NCBI GenBank assembly: GCA_030549495.1
Contig: JAUIRK010000165.1
Span: forward strand, 124,001-188,000
DNA: 64,000 nucleotides
Source of the DNA: Nectonema munidae
Lineage: Eukaryota > Nematomorpha > Nectonematoida > Nectonematidae
Direction of reading: 5' to 3'
The notes beneath the pieces were generated by a model that saw nothing but the letters and a program-made list of their open reading frames with translations, made no database searches and was not told the origin of the DNA. Shown here in pieces: positions 55,801 to 64,000 of the stretch (position 1 is the first letter of the stretch; each line of letters starts with the position of its first letter). The position numbers and the translations under genes are program-made.

Positions 55801-57477
55801 AAAATAGTTTTCAATCGTTACAATTTTATATCAATGAATATTGTCAGACTTGCTTTAAGGAATTTTTTTAACAAAGGTCACTTTTAATCTTTATCAGTAC
55901 GTTTGTTACATTTTGTAACATTTGAAAACTTTAATTTTTTCAAGTCAGGAAATTTTTTTTCAATAGCTATTTGGGATTGAATATTTTGACTAGCTATTCA
56001 GTTTAAAAGCAAAAATACTCTATTTGTTTAATATTTGAGCAGAGATATTTTTATAATGTTCGATTGTTAAATTTTGTAAGTAACACTGTACATAATTAAT
56101 TAAATCATTTTTTTAAGAAAATTTGTTGATTATTATAATAAAAATATAATATCGAAGCAAAATGTTTCAGTTATTAAAAATGCACTTGATCTATTTATGA
56201 CAGCTGTCAGAATTTTATTTGTAGACAGAAATAGTCAAAAAAAAATGCAATGATTTTCTTGTTCTCGTATACTATGATTTTTATGATTTATGTTAGTTTA
56301 AATGGTTTTCTAATGATTTTGTGTTCTTACACTTAAATAATTTTATGATAAGTGATTAAACTACCGTTTTTTGTATAATATATGATTCCTTACAAAATTT
56401 AAAAAATACAAGCGTTACCAAATCACCCTATAAGGGTTAGCTACTTCCACATGGGCTTTTGCTGCTTATAAAAACTTGAAAATATCAAATAAACTATCTT
56501 ATTTTTTATGCCTCCTATTATATTGAATTTATTCTGAGAACAGACAGTTTCATTTTAAAATAGTGGAAATTGCTTTATTAGTTTATTTTGTCTTATAAAA
56601 TAAACTAATAAAATAAGATAAGATTGCTTGAATATTTGGTCTCCCGTGGTATTTCCAGACTACTAATTTTGAAAATTGCAAAAAAAAACGCCTCCCCGAT
56701 CATTTTGAGGATATGCGCCCCTGCCATGACCTCAATGATATCCAATATTTTTGATTTTAATTTTAAACATTATTAATTTTTTAATAATTTAGATTTTAAT
56801 TTTAAAACATGTAAATTTCTGTTTTAAGTCCGTAATGGCCGGTGGCTACGTAACAATGAATGTATATAAAATTAGGATAATAATGATACACTCAAACTTT
56901 ATCCTGTATATAATAACGTTAGTCAATAAAATGCTTAAAAATTATATTCAAAAATTAAACCATACTCAAAGCTTGGACAAACGAAAAAAGATTTAGTCAT
57001 AATTTAAAACATACTAAATTCATGAAACAGGCAGCTTTATTGCTATTAAAAACAGTGTGGTTTGATGAAAAATTTAGGGGACACTTCTCTATCGCTAAGT
57101 CATATTGCTTAATAGCACAAGTCCACTTTTTTTCTTGATACATCTCATTTGCTGATTTCTTTAATTCTTCTGCTTCATCTCTCAGATTCTTAAATATACA
57201 AAATATGAATCTGCTTCAAAAAATAGAACAAATACATTTCTTTCATCTTCGCTCAACCGTGACTCAAACTCCAATCTTTGATCCAATATCTTTTTCTCCA
57301 TTTGCAAAGCATCATCGACATGTTTCTTCTTGTTCAATTCTTCGAGATCTGTGCCTCCATCCGAGGATTCAGGTAGGGTTGACTCTGGAGTTTTAGCCTT
57401 AATAGTACTATCTTCTTGGTAAGGTCCAGTCCTAGCGTGTGTTTCGTTACAAGCATCTTTAGCGTCATAAAACGTAT
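43764..57477 (-). CDS. TTC1: TTC1 (tetratricopeptide repeat protein 1), five exons, N-terminus missing
   Basis: TTC1 is a small cytosolic TPR co-chaperone-like protein that binds Hsp90/Hsp70-type partners and other proteins through three TPRs. Five minus-strand exons (57236-57477, 57015-57188, 48746-48782, 45393-45596, 43764-43891) total 785 nt, and together encode 261 residues plus a stop when the first codon is completed by an upstream exon. Human TTC1 has 292. The acidic N-terminal part contains FYDAKD (human FHD) and RLSEDER. The TPR part runs from LRDEAEELKKSANEMYQEKK to ALSSNPVYIKALTRRAKCKE and CLEIDSNFSPAKEA. The C-terminal block is RLPQQIKEKNKKLEEEML, then LKKLGNMVLNPFGLSTENF and GGYSINF, the most diagnostic part of the family. 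Splice phases match at all four junctions. Introns are 47, 8232, 3149 and 1501 nt. The first exon(s), perhaps 30-60 residues, were not found. Confidence 0.92.
44007..44700 (-). pseudogene. hAT remnant in TTC1 intron (minus strand)
   Basis: The terminal sequence CAGTGGTTCCCAAACTTC starts at 44007. On the minus strand, 44520 to 44285 reads FWLSVCKSYPKKTIETLLPF, one in-frame stop, ESGFSTLVELKSKKRKGRLV and NDLQCVLPNISQRFEELV. This is the C-terminal part of ZBED5/SCAND3-like hAT transposases (LPFSTTYLCESGFS...R...E.DLR..L). Degraded sequence continues to about 44700 or beyond. The opposite end was not found. Confidence 0.75.
45393..45596 (-). CDS. TTC1: TTC1 exon D (TPR 2/3 and linker)
   Basis: Acceptor ATTTTGTAG and donor A|GTATGT bound 204 nt. 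It encodes LSSNPVYIKALTRRAKCKES, LEDYQKCLEIDSNFSPAKEA and LPQQIKEKNKKLEEEML. The final base A joins CC of exon E to make Thr. The plus-strand frame at 45549-45899 is an antisense accident that partly overlaps this exon. Confidence 0.93.
45597..47492. other. TTC1 intron sequence without supported gene
   Basis: This is the left part of the intron between TTC1 exons C and D. Some stretches at 46080-46840 look like decayed coding sequence (a frame with GKDIKAEIFCGHELDVKVNE near 46520-46580) but I do not recognise them. The frame at 47113-47376 has no known motif. Confidence 0.45.
47493..48418 (-). repeat. Inverted repeat, left arm (interrupted by a MITE)
   Basis: Sequence at 47493-47578 and 48016-48418 is the reverse complement of 55858-56373 with scattered differences. 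The first part includes ACGGTAGTTTAATCAC and AAGAACACAAAATCAT. The second runs from ATCATAGTATACGAGAACAA to AAAAGTGACCTTTGTT. The two parts are separated by the MITE at 47579-48015, which the other arm lacks. Confidence 0.85.
47579..48015. mobile_element. 437-bp MITE with 8-9-bp target duplication
   Basis: AAAAATCAT precedes (47570-47578) and follows (48016-48024) the insert. Ends are GGAGGTAGGACAA and, inverted, GGGGACCGGACAA, imperfect terminal repeats. A G12 run lies at 47775-47786. The middle has repeated AATATTAAAATCAA units. The matching inverted arm at 56268-56300 is uninterrupted and acts as an empty site. Superfamily is probably hAT by duplication length, but the terminal bases are not the usual CA. 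Confidence 0.8.
48746..48782 (-). CDS. TTC1: TTC1 exon C, 37-nt micro-exon
   Basis: Between acceptor CTTTTTAG and donor GTGAGC it encodes EYFKEAIKCCDK plus the first base of an Ala codon. This supplies precisely the residues missing between exons B and D in the TPR 2 helix. It is isolated by introns of 8.2 kb and 3.1 kb filled with transposons. Confidence 0.88.
49009..49165 (+). repeat. Minisatellite, about three units of 46-56 nt
   Basis: Three successive units contain TTTTGTAGTGTTTAGAATTA and end TTTAGTCTGACCC. The first is longer by an inserted TTTTGAGATG-like word. The array ends just where piggyBac 2 sequence should begin. Confidence 0.7.
49440..50810 (+). pseudogene. piggyBac transposon 2, internally deleted, in TTC1 intron
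   Basis: Coding remnants in order are FEKVINDIIIPQTNLYATQK near 49490 and FDEMCAFIGIHMIMGYHNLP near 49575. These are followed by LSIDERMILFKGRNLMRQYV and KPIKWGFKIWILAGVSGY (49703-49975), FMGGVDKSNQ near 50080 and a C-terminal zinc motif CYLCNRSK...FCSACN (50284-50517). Between GVSGY and the FMGGVDKSNQ region only some 100 nt remain, so the middle of the catalytic domain, with its conserved FDNFF-type Asp, has been deleted. The right end is AAAGGG followed by TTAA (50811-50814). A 16-bp near-palindrome GGGTCACTGGTGACCC lies at about 50695-50710. The left end was not found. Confidence 0.8.
50815..51170 (+). pseudogene. hAT C-terminal fragment with right end
   Basis: Directly after the TTAA of piggyBac 2 the plus strand reads LDFSYALNKIEKIDRSSKLN, and then PTQVSVERFFSAFHIIHSVL with RDSMKEDLV. 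This is the hAT dimerisation region (VSVERxFSAL...LRxxMxEDL). The fragment ends with GGATCCCACCCCTG at 51170, the inverse of a CAGGGGTGGGATCC hAT end. PiggyBac 2 apparently inserted into this hAT. The upstream part of the hAT was not found. Confidence 0.75.
51228..51246. repeat. Subterminal palindrome TGTGTACATTTTGTACACA, copy 1
   Basis: Seven bases on each side of a short ATTTT centre are complementary. It lies 16 bases inside the left end of piggyBac 3. Confidence 0.85.
51406..51424. repeat. Subterminal palindrome, copy 2
   Basis: This is an identical 19-nt motif 178 nt further in, before the transposase start. Exact identity in otherwise decayed AT-rich DNA suggests it was a functional site of the element. 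Confidence 0.85.
51665..53444 (+). pseudogene. piggyBac transposase 3, broken
   Basis: ATG 51665 opens a 251-codon frame. It has a long acidic N-terminal region (DESPNENCVDEDEG, NNDDEDDEIYENQN) and then the start of the catalytic domain. The next frame (52302-52646) carries LQELWCSKDARPFYKATISA, VKFFLRCLRFDNF and VDEELVGYRGKVPGKTYMPS, typical of piggyBac. Further pieces are 52840-53187 (GTVKSSRREV) and 53259-53444, whose cysteines (CFECKKWSRSVCCKCKLPIC then PKH) form the C-terminal cross-brace-like zinc motif. There are at least four breaks. This is the best preserved of the three piggyBacs. Confidence 0.9.
53861..55143 (+). mobile_element. Internally deleted BED-finger hAT element with GC-rich ends
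   Basis: The left end TAGTGATCTGCGCGGGGCGG and the right end, inverted, TAGAGCCCTGCACGGGTTGT are both of the hAT type seen beside BED-finger transposases. The first 150 nt and last 180 nt are very GC-rich, with GCGGG repeats in contrast to the AT-rich centre. The right subterminal part has tandem GCGGGTGCAAATTGATA-like units and a G20 run (55018-55037). Only an N-terminal transposase remnant is inside. I see no target duplication. Confidence 0.75.
54345..54710 (+). pseudogene. hAT transposase N-terminal remnant with BED zinc finger
   Basis: The frame 54345-54572 has SEVWKTFGIVVNEKNTDLDF then ACKVCFQAFAY and GTSILRRHKC, a BED finger (C-x2-C...H-x-C). After a stop, another frame near 54605-54710 reads ACVRFIAKDLRPFETIGCGG and FIDLVQKVN, matching the next hAT block. 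Everything after that is deleted. Confidence 0.8.
55245..55368 (+). repeat. Pyrimidine-rich tandem repeat, 20-22-nt unit
   Basis: About five imperfect units of the type CAAGCTCTCTTCTCTCATT follow each other up to the left end of a MITE. The strand is almost purely C and T. Confidence 0.65.
55369..55580. mobile_element. 212-bp hAT-like MITE
   Basis: The left end is CAGTGACGTAGCTAGGC and the right end, inverted, is CAGTGGCGTAGCCAGAAA. The flanking octamers are CAGCTCTC and CTTCTCTC, a possible decayed 8-bp duplication (6 of 8). It has no coding capacity and lies in the TTC1 intron. Confidence 0.75.
55858..56373 (+). repeat. Inverted repeat, right arm (uninterrupted)
   Basis: This is the reverse complement of the arm at 47493-48418 minus its MITE. 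It runs from AACAAAGGTCACTTTTAATC through TTCTCGTATACTATGATTTT to GATTAAACTACCGTTTT. The arms lie in two different TTC1 introns on either side of the 37-nt exon. Confidence 0.85.
56574..56612. repeat. Perfect 16-bp stem hairpin
   Basis: TTTATTAGTTTATTTT (56574-56589) and its exact complement (56597-56612) are separated by seven bases. It lies in the TTC1 intron, about 400 nt from exon B. Role unknown. Confidence 0.6.
57015..57188 (-). CDS. TTC1: TTC1 exon B (TPR 1 and start of TPR 2)
   Basis: Exactly 58 codons lie between acceptor TATATTTAAG and donor GTATGT, phase 0 on both sides. It contains KKWTCAIKQYDLAIEKCP and FNSNKAACFMNL, matching the A..Y..A+..CP and SNRAA blocks of TTC1. The intron before it (57189-57235) is only 47 nt. 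Confidence 0.88.
57236..57477 (-). CDS. TTC1: TTC1 exon A (acidic N-terminal region)
   Basis: The acceptor is CATCTAG before ATACGTTTTATGACG. The exon ends ...GAAAGAAAT before donor GTATTT. It carries charged, low-complexity sequence (ESSDGGTDLEELNKKK) typical of the region before the TPRs. The frame is also open for some 30 bases upstream of the acceptor, so this acceptor is the least certain boundary. Confidence 0.8.
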
Positions 57478-57889
57478 CTAGATGTGATGTTAAAATTAAT
57501 AGTTTTAGGCATATAAGATCGGAATAAAAAATCGAAACAAAATGTAGACACTAATATAATTCTAACTAAGAATCTAGCGACAATAAAAAATATTCTGAAT
57601 ATGAACTATAAAAACGTTCAATACAAAGAAAGTTATTGTAATGGCAGTAGTTGCAGATTTTTTCAAGCGTTGAAACAAAGTGAAAAGGGTTTGCAACTCA
57701 AATTTGCTTGGTTCAAAATCAGGTTTCAAAGCTATTGTGAAATAGAAAGAATCAGGTTTGAAAAGATCTTACTATCTCGGCTGGGACATCAATACTAAAC
57801 AGACTTCTCTTCTATTTCAAACATATATGCGATGACTTTCAAAAGTAAACATTCTGTCGCTGGTATTTAGACTGTGGGAAGAAGGAAAG

Positions 57890-58200
57890 TTGTTTTTGGG
57901 TTTCAACAAGGTGGACCTACTATCTGACTTCAGTTTCTTCACCATGCAAGGATTTGTAGCACGAATGGCTTATCTTATTGATAATTTTGAAACAATGAAC
58001 AAAATAAGAAATTACAGGGACCCAGGAACAACATATTTGTGCACCGTGATGCCATCAATGCTTTCATGGCAAAATTCAAGCCTTGTGCTCATTTCGTTTT
58101 CCACAGCGTGGCTTTGTGTTTATGAATTTTCCAATTAAACTCACAATCAAGTCCAAGGCACGCAACCGACTCGAGATGAAATATGATATACGTCGCGCGC
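57890..58200 (+). pseudogene. hAT transposase remnant (FAM200/GTF2IRD2-like)
   Basis: The plus strand reads QGFVARMAYLIDNFETMNKI. After a frame change near 58015 it gives LQGPRNNIFVHRDAINAFMA and, near 58145-58205, KSKARNRLEMKYDIRRALVK. These match the L..LAYL.DIF..+N.+N..LQG...........+.AF..KL and KSK.RNRL..E.DLR.AL blocks of that hAT group. The middle is deleted. It lies upstream of TTC1 exon A. Confidence 0.7.
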
Positions 58201-60121
58201 TGGTAAAACTAAACCTTATACTGATACACTGATGCATAAAAAAAACATCAACCTTTTCACTAATCTAGTTCTAAAGTAGAACAAGCAGAAGTCCTTTTAA
58301 TTGTTAATAACGGCCCTGCACTCCCTTTACTATCTAATTATATATTTATCAGTATATTTCTACATTTTTAAAATAAATTAGTGTTTTTTGACTATCTTTT
58401 TCTCTTATACATAAAGGGAGAAGCATGGATGGTTGAACTGGTTGCAGATGAAAATAACAGAAAAAGTTTGGGAACCAAAAGATGTAAGAGTTTGACTTTA
58501 TACATAATACTGAAATACTATAACGTCTTGCTTAATATTGATATTTATATTTAAAATTCATCATTTTCATTTAATATTTTACATAACAATTACATTTATA
58601 TTTTATGATTGATCGATTGACGTATTGCAGTCATGAAGAAGTTTTTTTAAAAATGGGTTGCTAAGTCGGAATCGGGAGTACATGATTATGTGTCAAGATA
58701 CTCTTTTATTTATTTAAGTCAATCAAAAATTTCAATATTTCAACTTATTGAATGATTCTATATAGATTTTATTTTAAATTGGTCAAATACATTCTGTAAC
58801 ACAAAATATTCGCGACTGAAACCAAAGGTTCCGATGAATCCATTTTGAGAAGCGCTGCTAAGGATAAGCATTTAATGGGATTAGGCCTTAGGGAGAGGGG
58901 TGACATCCCCATAAAAATTTGAGCTTTTCACACAGTTTTAGTTCTTAATTATTTTTCATTTTCTACTTCAATATCATAGAATTAACATCTTCATCATGAC
59001 AATAATTTCATAATTGAAGTCATTTTAGGAGAAATTTTTTATATAACTTACATAGAAAATGAAAATATTGATCGAAAATTTTCATTTAAAAATTAGTTCC
59101 AAAATTCAGTTCATGTGTTCATCGGACTTTCTGACATTATTTACATGCAAGATGAATATCTCTTCGGAAGAAACTAATCGTTGACTGAACAAAGTTAAAA
59201 TAAATATCCAAAATCTGCTAAAAGCACTATATACAAAAAGCAGTGGTATTCAACAATACTATAGTACAGTAAGCCACGAAAATCCACAAAGATTTTGCTA
59301 GAATTTAATCTGATGGTGGAAAATGCCTAGACTTGTAATTGTTGTCAGATTTTTAGGCAGCCAGTCAAAAATTTCTTTAGTTTTTTCTCAGGCGTAAAAA
59401 TTTATTTGTTTTAAAATAAAATACCAAGCAAGAAATGAGGTTAATAATCTTTCTTGCCAAGTTTTAACAGATATCTCTTCGAAGATTTTCAAAAAAGCTT
59501 TAGAAAGTATTTGGTACGGGATATTTTGAAAAATTTAGGCAAGGAGTGAAGAGGCTGCGGGAAATTTTTTTTCTAAATTTATAAGCTATTAAAATTTTTT
59601 CATAATAGATTTCTGAATTATAGTTAAAATACATGTTTTAGAAGAATATTCAAAAGATATCAAAAACACTTAATAAAAAGACACAAGATCAAAAAAATTT
59701 TAAGGTTATTATGCATTGTGCGGCTGAACAGCGTAGATGCAGTATAATCATTTTTTTAAAACTATCTATAAAATGAAAAATAAATTTTTTAATATACACA
59801 CATAATTTTATAACCGTTTTAAGATTAGTAATTAAATGTAAAGTTTATTTTCACTGCTTTCCCGAAGAAATTTGTTTTTGCCAAAAATCGTTGGAATTAG
59901 AAAGCGTTTTTAAAGTAAAGTTACTTTAAGTAGGACAATCGTGCTCTAAAGCAGAAAACAGAATTTTCGCCAGTCAATACTGATCAGTACGCTTGCGATG
60001 TCATAATCCAAACTGTGCTGGTGCTACCGTGTTCTCTATTCGGTTCAGGACGTTTGGTACCTAAGAAGTTTCATACCAGAGAGAATTCGTATCTAGTTGT
60101 ACGCGTTTATATTATTTCTTA
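58201..60121. other. No gene; AT-rich
   Basis: No convincing open frame or repeat ends. A missing 5' exon of TTC1 could be here, but I cannot point to it. Confidence 0.4.
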
Positions 60122-60266
60122 GGGGGCATGAGTAAGGTTGCTTAGGTACTGGGTTTTGAAAAATCGAGGTCTTGGGTTCGATCCGGCATCAAGCTTACTT
60201 TCTCATAATTCGATACAAGCGGCGCAATTCTGGCTTCTCGATGAAAACACCTTTACCTTACCTTAT
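60122..60266 (+). repeat. tRNA-derived SINE
   Basis: An A-box-like stretch (AAGGTTGCTTAGGTACTGG) and a B box GGTTCGATCC (60175-60184) lie at tRNA-like spacing. About 65 nt of body follow, and then a short 3' tail of CCTTA repeats (CCTTTACCTTACCTTA). RNA polymerase III promoter boxes plus a simple-repeat tail are the usual SINE layout. Confidence 0.7.
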
Positions 60267-60403
60267 CGATTTTTTTTAATTTTGGCTACGAATTAACCAA
60301 ATTTAGGTACCGAATGTCTTTTTTATTATTGATTGCAGTAAAATTTTGATTTCTGTACATTATTTTAATAAGCATACATTTTCTTTTTTGTAAAATTCGC
60401 AGG

Positions 60404-60800
60404 TTGTGGATAGTGGAACAGTCATCAGATATGGTGGTTAGCTGCGACATAAGCAAGCTTAGCTTGGTCAATAAGCAGCCCCAAACAAACAGCGACGACA
60501 TAACGAGACGGAGTAGTAGATTGGGTGACTCCTTTCTACATGTTAAAATGCTCCATGTTCAGAACGATGTCGTGGCAGGGCGAATAAAGCCGCTTTCAAA
60601 TAAGCCTAGTTACTGCTGGTTGCAGTTAGTCAAATTAGAGAAAGGCTAAGTCTGTAGCTTACAATTACGGGGTGGAAGAGAACTGGAGACTTCGCCACAT
60701 AATATCTCAAGATTAACCATGGTACACTAGAGAAGAAAGATCGACAACTCTGGCGCTCCATGGTTGACCATGTCCAAATGGATATGGCACTGATAATGAA
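60404..60800 (+). other. Possible LINE 3' coding tail
   Basis: The stretch is richer in G+C than its surroundings. One frame near 60730-60795 reads LEKKDRQLWRSMVDHVQMDM, which resembles the DR..WR.MV..V end of some LINE ORF2 proteins. The 81-codon frame 60404-60649 has no clear motif. A short match like this could be chance. Confidence 0.35.
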
Positions 60801-63100
60801 CCTTTTTAAGACAAAACAATACGTTTCATAAACTAAATTTATCCTAAATTTTTTTCCAAAGGTAATATTAGTTTAAAAAATTTTTCATAAAAATTCTACT
60901 CATAAAATGAATTTGGCTCATTTACAAACTAATTATAACGTAAAATATTCTCCAACTCATTCTCAGAAGGTGCGATTCCATCTACTCTAACCCAGACTCA
61001 ACAACCCTAGTTTTAGATATGCATAAAAATAAGTTTTCTAAAAATTTTAAATTTAGTAACACGGAATTTCAAAAATCCAATATCGCCCAATTTCGCAACA
61101 CTATGTATTGCCTTTGGGAGAAAGAGCTTGAATATTTATCAAAATATCTTCGTTTCTATTCGCAATAGTCATATCTGTAGCTGTCCGATCATATAAAACT
61201 ATTCTTCCCGTGGAAATACACAAAATAAGGAAAATAAAATATTAAATAAAATACCCTCCATTTTTAAACTTTAAAAGAATACATTTCAAATTTAATTTTC
61301 TTTTTTAGCAAGAAATTATTTCTATATTGTCTTATATTAAAAATCCACTTTCACATGTTTATGTACTTGTTTCAAAAATAACAAAATATTTTTTCAGATG
61401 GGATTAAAAGGTATGCTTCTTTTTACAATATTTAAAATTCTTTAACTCTAAATTTATTAATTAGACATTTGAAAATAAATGCAATTTGAAGCTTTATGAA
61501 TTGCACTTATAAACACTCCTGAATTTTTATAATAAATAACAACTATTGAAATCATCCTATAGATCAGCGCCCCTGTCTGTCTACCTTTGTTTTTGCCACC
61601 CTAAACTTTTTTTAGTTGTGCCCACACCTAAATAGAGGTTAATATCAATTTTTCTAAACTTTTATATAAAAAATATTAATAAATATATATTAAAATTTAT
61701 TGCAGCAATTGAAAATAAAAAGTATGGACACCATTGGATGAATAGAAAGAATCAAAAAATTTATGAATATTTTAGTGGCATGCTTACTTACAAAATAAAG
61801 TTATATAGAAGAGATAGTTTAGAATCAAATATTGTAAATTAATAAAATATATAGAATCTGTCATGGGGGAGATATTTGTTCGCTGCTTGCAAATTTCTCT
61901 CCAAATAAAGCTCTTTATATATAATTTCCATTATCTTTATATATGCCTGATTTTATTACTCAGTCTATTCATTTTTAATTATCTACAACTGCTTAATTAT
62001 ATTATTTTTTATAAATAATCCAACTACATAACTGGTTAGCTTGATCGTTAAAATATATATTAAAAATAAGCTATCTGAAGTGAATAAAGAGATTTTCCCA
62101 TCGGTTTTTGTAAATAAAAAGAGATTGGAAAGTCGAAACAAATATTACCAATTAGTTTTCAGAAATCTTTTATGCGTGATATTTTTTATTTTAAATCTAA
62201 TAAAGAGGTTATAGTAATTATCTTGTCTAATAAAACGGAAAATTTTAGGTTACATATTGGAGGGCAACGGGCAGTGAGAGCCTATATTTGAGGATGCAGA
62301 TCGGGTATGGTTATCTGCAGAAATTTTGGTACAAATAATTTTCCCCTCTATGGTCGTGGTTACCAGGCGGCTAAGAGGGAGTGTTGGCAACCTATGCGCC
62401 TGCAAGATAACCTTTTAGGGGGTGTGAAATCTAGAATTTGGCTAGCAAAAATAAAAAAATAAATAAATTTAAATGTTTAAACTTTAACGATATCGATTTC
62501 AAGTTTAAATATACAGTTATATTGAAATGATATAATGACAATTGTTAGGCAACATGCAAAACGAAATCATTCAAGAGAATTTTTGATGTTTTTAGTTTAG
62601 ATAGCAAAAATAAACATATATCATTTATTTTCTTTTTTGATGGTATTTTGTTGTATTTCGGTGAAAAATAATACGGGCATGATAGAGTGCAAAAATACAG
62701 ATAGATTCATCAATATATTTGAAAAAATGTATAAAGTATTTGACCATTTAATTTGTCGATATTGAAAATAATATTTGCTTTGTCTCCCCTATATTTATAT
62801 CTCTTTTTAGATCAAAAAATTGCTCTAGTAATATAAGATATTGATATCATTAAATTGATTATTATTTTGATGATTATAATCAAGTTCGTTTTAGAGTGTT
62901 GTATAGTTAATAATTTCTACCTCTTTTACAGATTAATAACTATTTACCATGTTAAAAAAATGGAATGATGATTATGTAAGATTTTGTTTCATTTGCAGAC
63001 AATTGTCAAAGGAAATGATCACTCATGGTCGAAGGAAAGGAAGATTTATGCGAACTTTTTTGTAGTTTTGGGAACTGATAGCAATAGCATTGATAATATT
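60800..63100. other. No gene recognised
   Basis: AT-rich throughout, with a more GC-rich patch at about 62260-62420 containing AGGCGGCTAAGAGGGAGTGT, possibly a repeat fragment. No protein-like frame. Confidence 0.45.
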
Positions 63101-64000
63101 TCTAGCTTTTTGTACACAAATGAGAGACCTCAGCCCTTTGTAGTGTTACTAGAATTTTGTAGGACATTTTCTACGTAGTCCCGAAAATCATTGATACTGA
63201 TTTCTGAAAAAGTTTACTAAATTCTTTCAGTTTTTCTTCTGCCGCTCTCCAAGGTACAACTACTTAAATATTCCACGAATTAGGCTCAAGAAAAATAATC
63301 AGATCATGAATTTTGTTCACTGTTCTTTGAACGGTTTATCATCCTTTTTTCATATTTTACTAATATGTGTGGCCTGGCAAGAAAATGGGTGAGATAAAAA
63401 TATATAACAATACTCTACTACCAGCGCTCGTTCAAACTTAAATATCTGTATATCTTTTTATCTTAAGCATTTATTTAATATTATTTTTAATTTCAAGTTC
63501 TTATTTGTAAATAAAGAACATATTTGTGTGTATTTGGGTAAAAAGTCCTACCGCCTTAAAAGCAACTGAAACAGCTCTGACCTCGATTTCCTTTTCATAG
63601 CTTCCTTTGCTTTCTTTAAGCATTTCAAATATCTAATGGTCATTTTTATTAGCTGTTCAACTTTTGTCAAAACTTTTAGCTTAAAGAGCATTAGAAAACA
63701 AGCTTGTTGAAAAAACGTACGGCCTTCCCTGAATATTTTGCTTCACTAAAAAATATTTGTACAATGTTGGATAAACGCGCCATACAGCAAGCGCAGATCT
63801 TAGACTACAAGCAGCACAACTTGGTCCTAAAACTCTACCAATCTTCAGTATTTGTTACCCAAGCTCTTCTAAAATTTTAAAGAGTTGCATTTTGTTTTTC
63901 TTTGATTGGTGAAAATTTGTGTAGATTTTATCCATGAATATTTTGAAATGGTTCATTTGTTTTGTGTCATTGACAGAATTGTCCAAAACAAATTGTAAAC
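63100..64000 (-). pseudogene. KIAA1586-like hAT transposase remnant, runs off the window
   Basis: Minus-strand reading from the window edge gives [60 protein letters not shown] and [12 protein letters not shown]. Further on it reads EVRAVSVAFKAV near 63570, VVVPWRAAEEKLKEF near 63230 and EISINDFRDYVENVLQNSSN near 63150. The GRVLGPxWxACSLRxAxAVWRxYPxLxxHF block is typical of KIAA1586-like hAT-derived proteins. Stops and frame changes are several, and unrelated sequence lies at about 63300-63540. The N-terminal part lies beyond 64000. Confidence 0.72.

Noticed and set aside
57205-57396. 63-codon plus-strand frame
   Set aside because: Antisense to TTC1 exon A.
62984-63178. 64-codon plus-strand frame
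   Set aside because: Overlaps the minus-strand hAT remnant and has no resemblance to a protein.

Overview
The window is nuclear DNA of an animal. Introns with GT/AG borders, the nucleoporin NUP133, the TPR protein TTC1 and a dense load of DNA transposons and LINEs all show this. Unique sequence is very AT-rich. An arthropod, perhaps a crustacean such as a parasitic copepod, is my guess from the overall look; nothing in the sequence fixes the species.

Only two host genes are well supported. NUP133 lies on the plus strand as one long 3' coding exon (33313-36444), with a splice acceptor just before it and its N-terminal exon(s) not found. TTC1 lies on the minus strand as five exons spread over 43764-57477. 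I found these by reading the minus strand for TTC1-like peptides, and the intron phases agree at all four internal junctions. The introns of TTC1 are filled with piggyBac, hAT and MITE insertions. A third, weaker host-like piece is a cysteine-rich exon at 41637-41942.

Layout: 1-2.9 kb holds a large foldback-like palindrome with 28-nt tandem repeats in both arms. 4.9-6.5 kb is a decayed hAT. 8.98-14.15 kb is a 25-bp minisatellite of about 207 copies, followed by two hAT fragments in head-to-head order (14.2-16.7 kb). 19.24-21.80 kb is a complete but dead hAT with perfect terminal repeats and an 8-bp target duplication. 22.5-25.7 kb is a three-level nest: a LINE split by a Tigger element that itself carries a 291-bp hAT MITE. 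28.5-29.3 kb is a nonautonomous element with TA flanks. 30.0-33.04 kb is a broken CR1/L2-like LINE. 33.3-36.45 kb is NUP133, bracketed by copies of a dispersed repeat. 37.8-40 kb is a broken piggyBac. 40.8-41.4 kb is a LINE 3' fragment. 43.8-57.5 kb is TTC1, with two more piggyBacs, several hAT pieces and MITEs in its introns. 57.5-64 kb is mostly non-coding, with hAT remnants and a tRNA-derived SINE.

Nothing looks like a bacterial-style operon, a CRISPR array or an intact autonomous transposon. The most unusual structures are the foldback palindrome, the minisatellite with internal segmental duplications, the palindromes found beside several TTAACCC-type ends, and the long inverted repeat that brackets a 37-nt TTC1 micro-exon and also supplies an empty site for a MITE.
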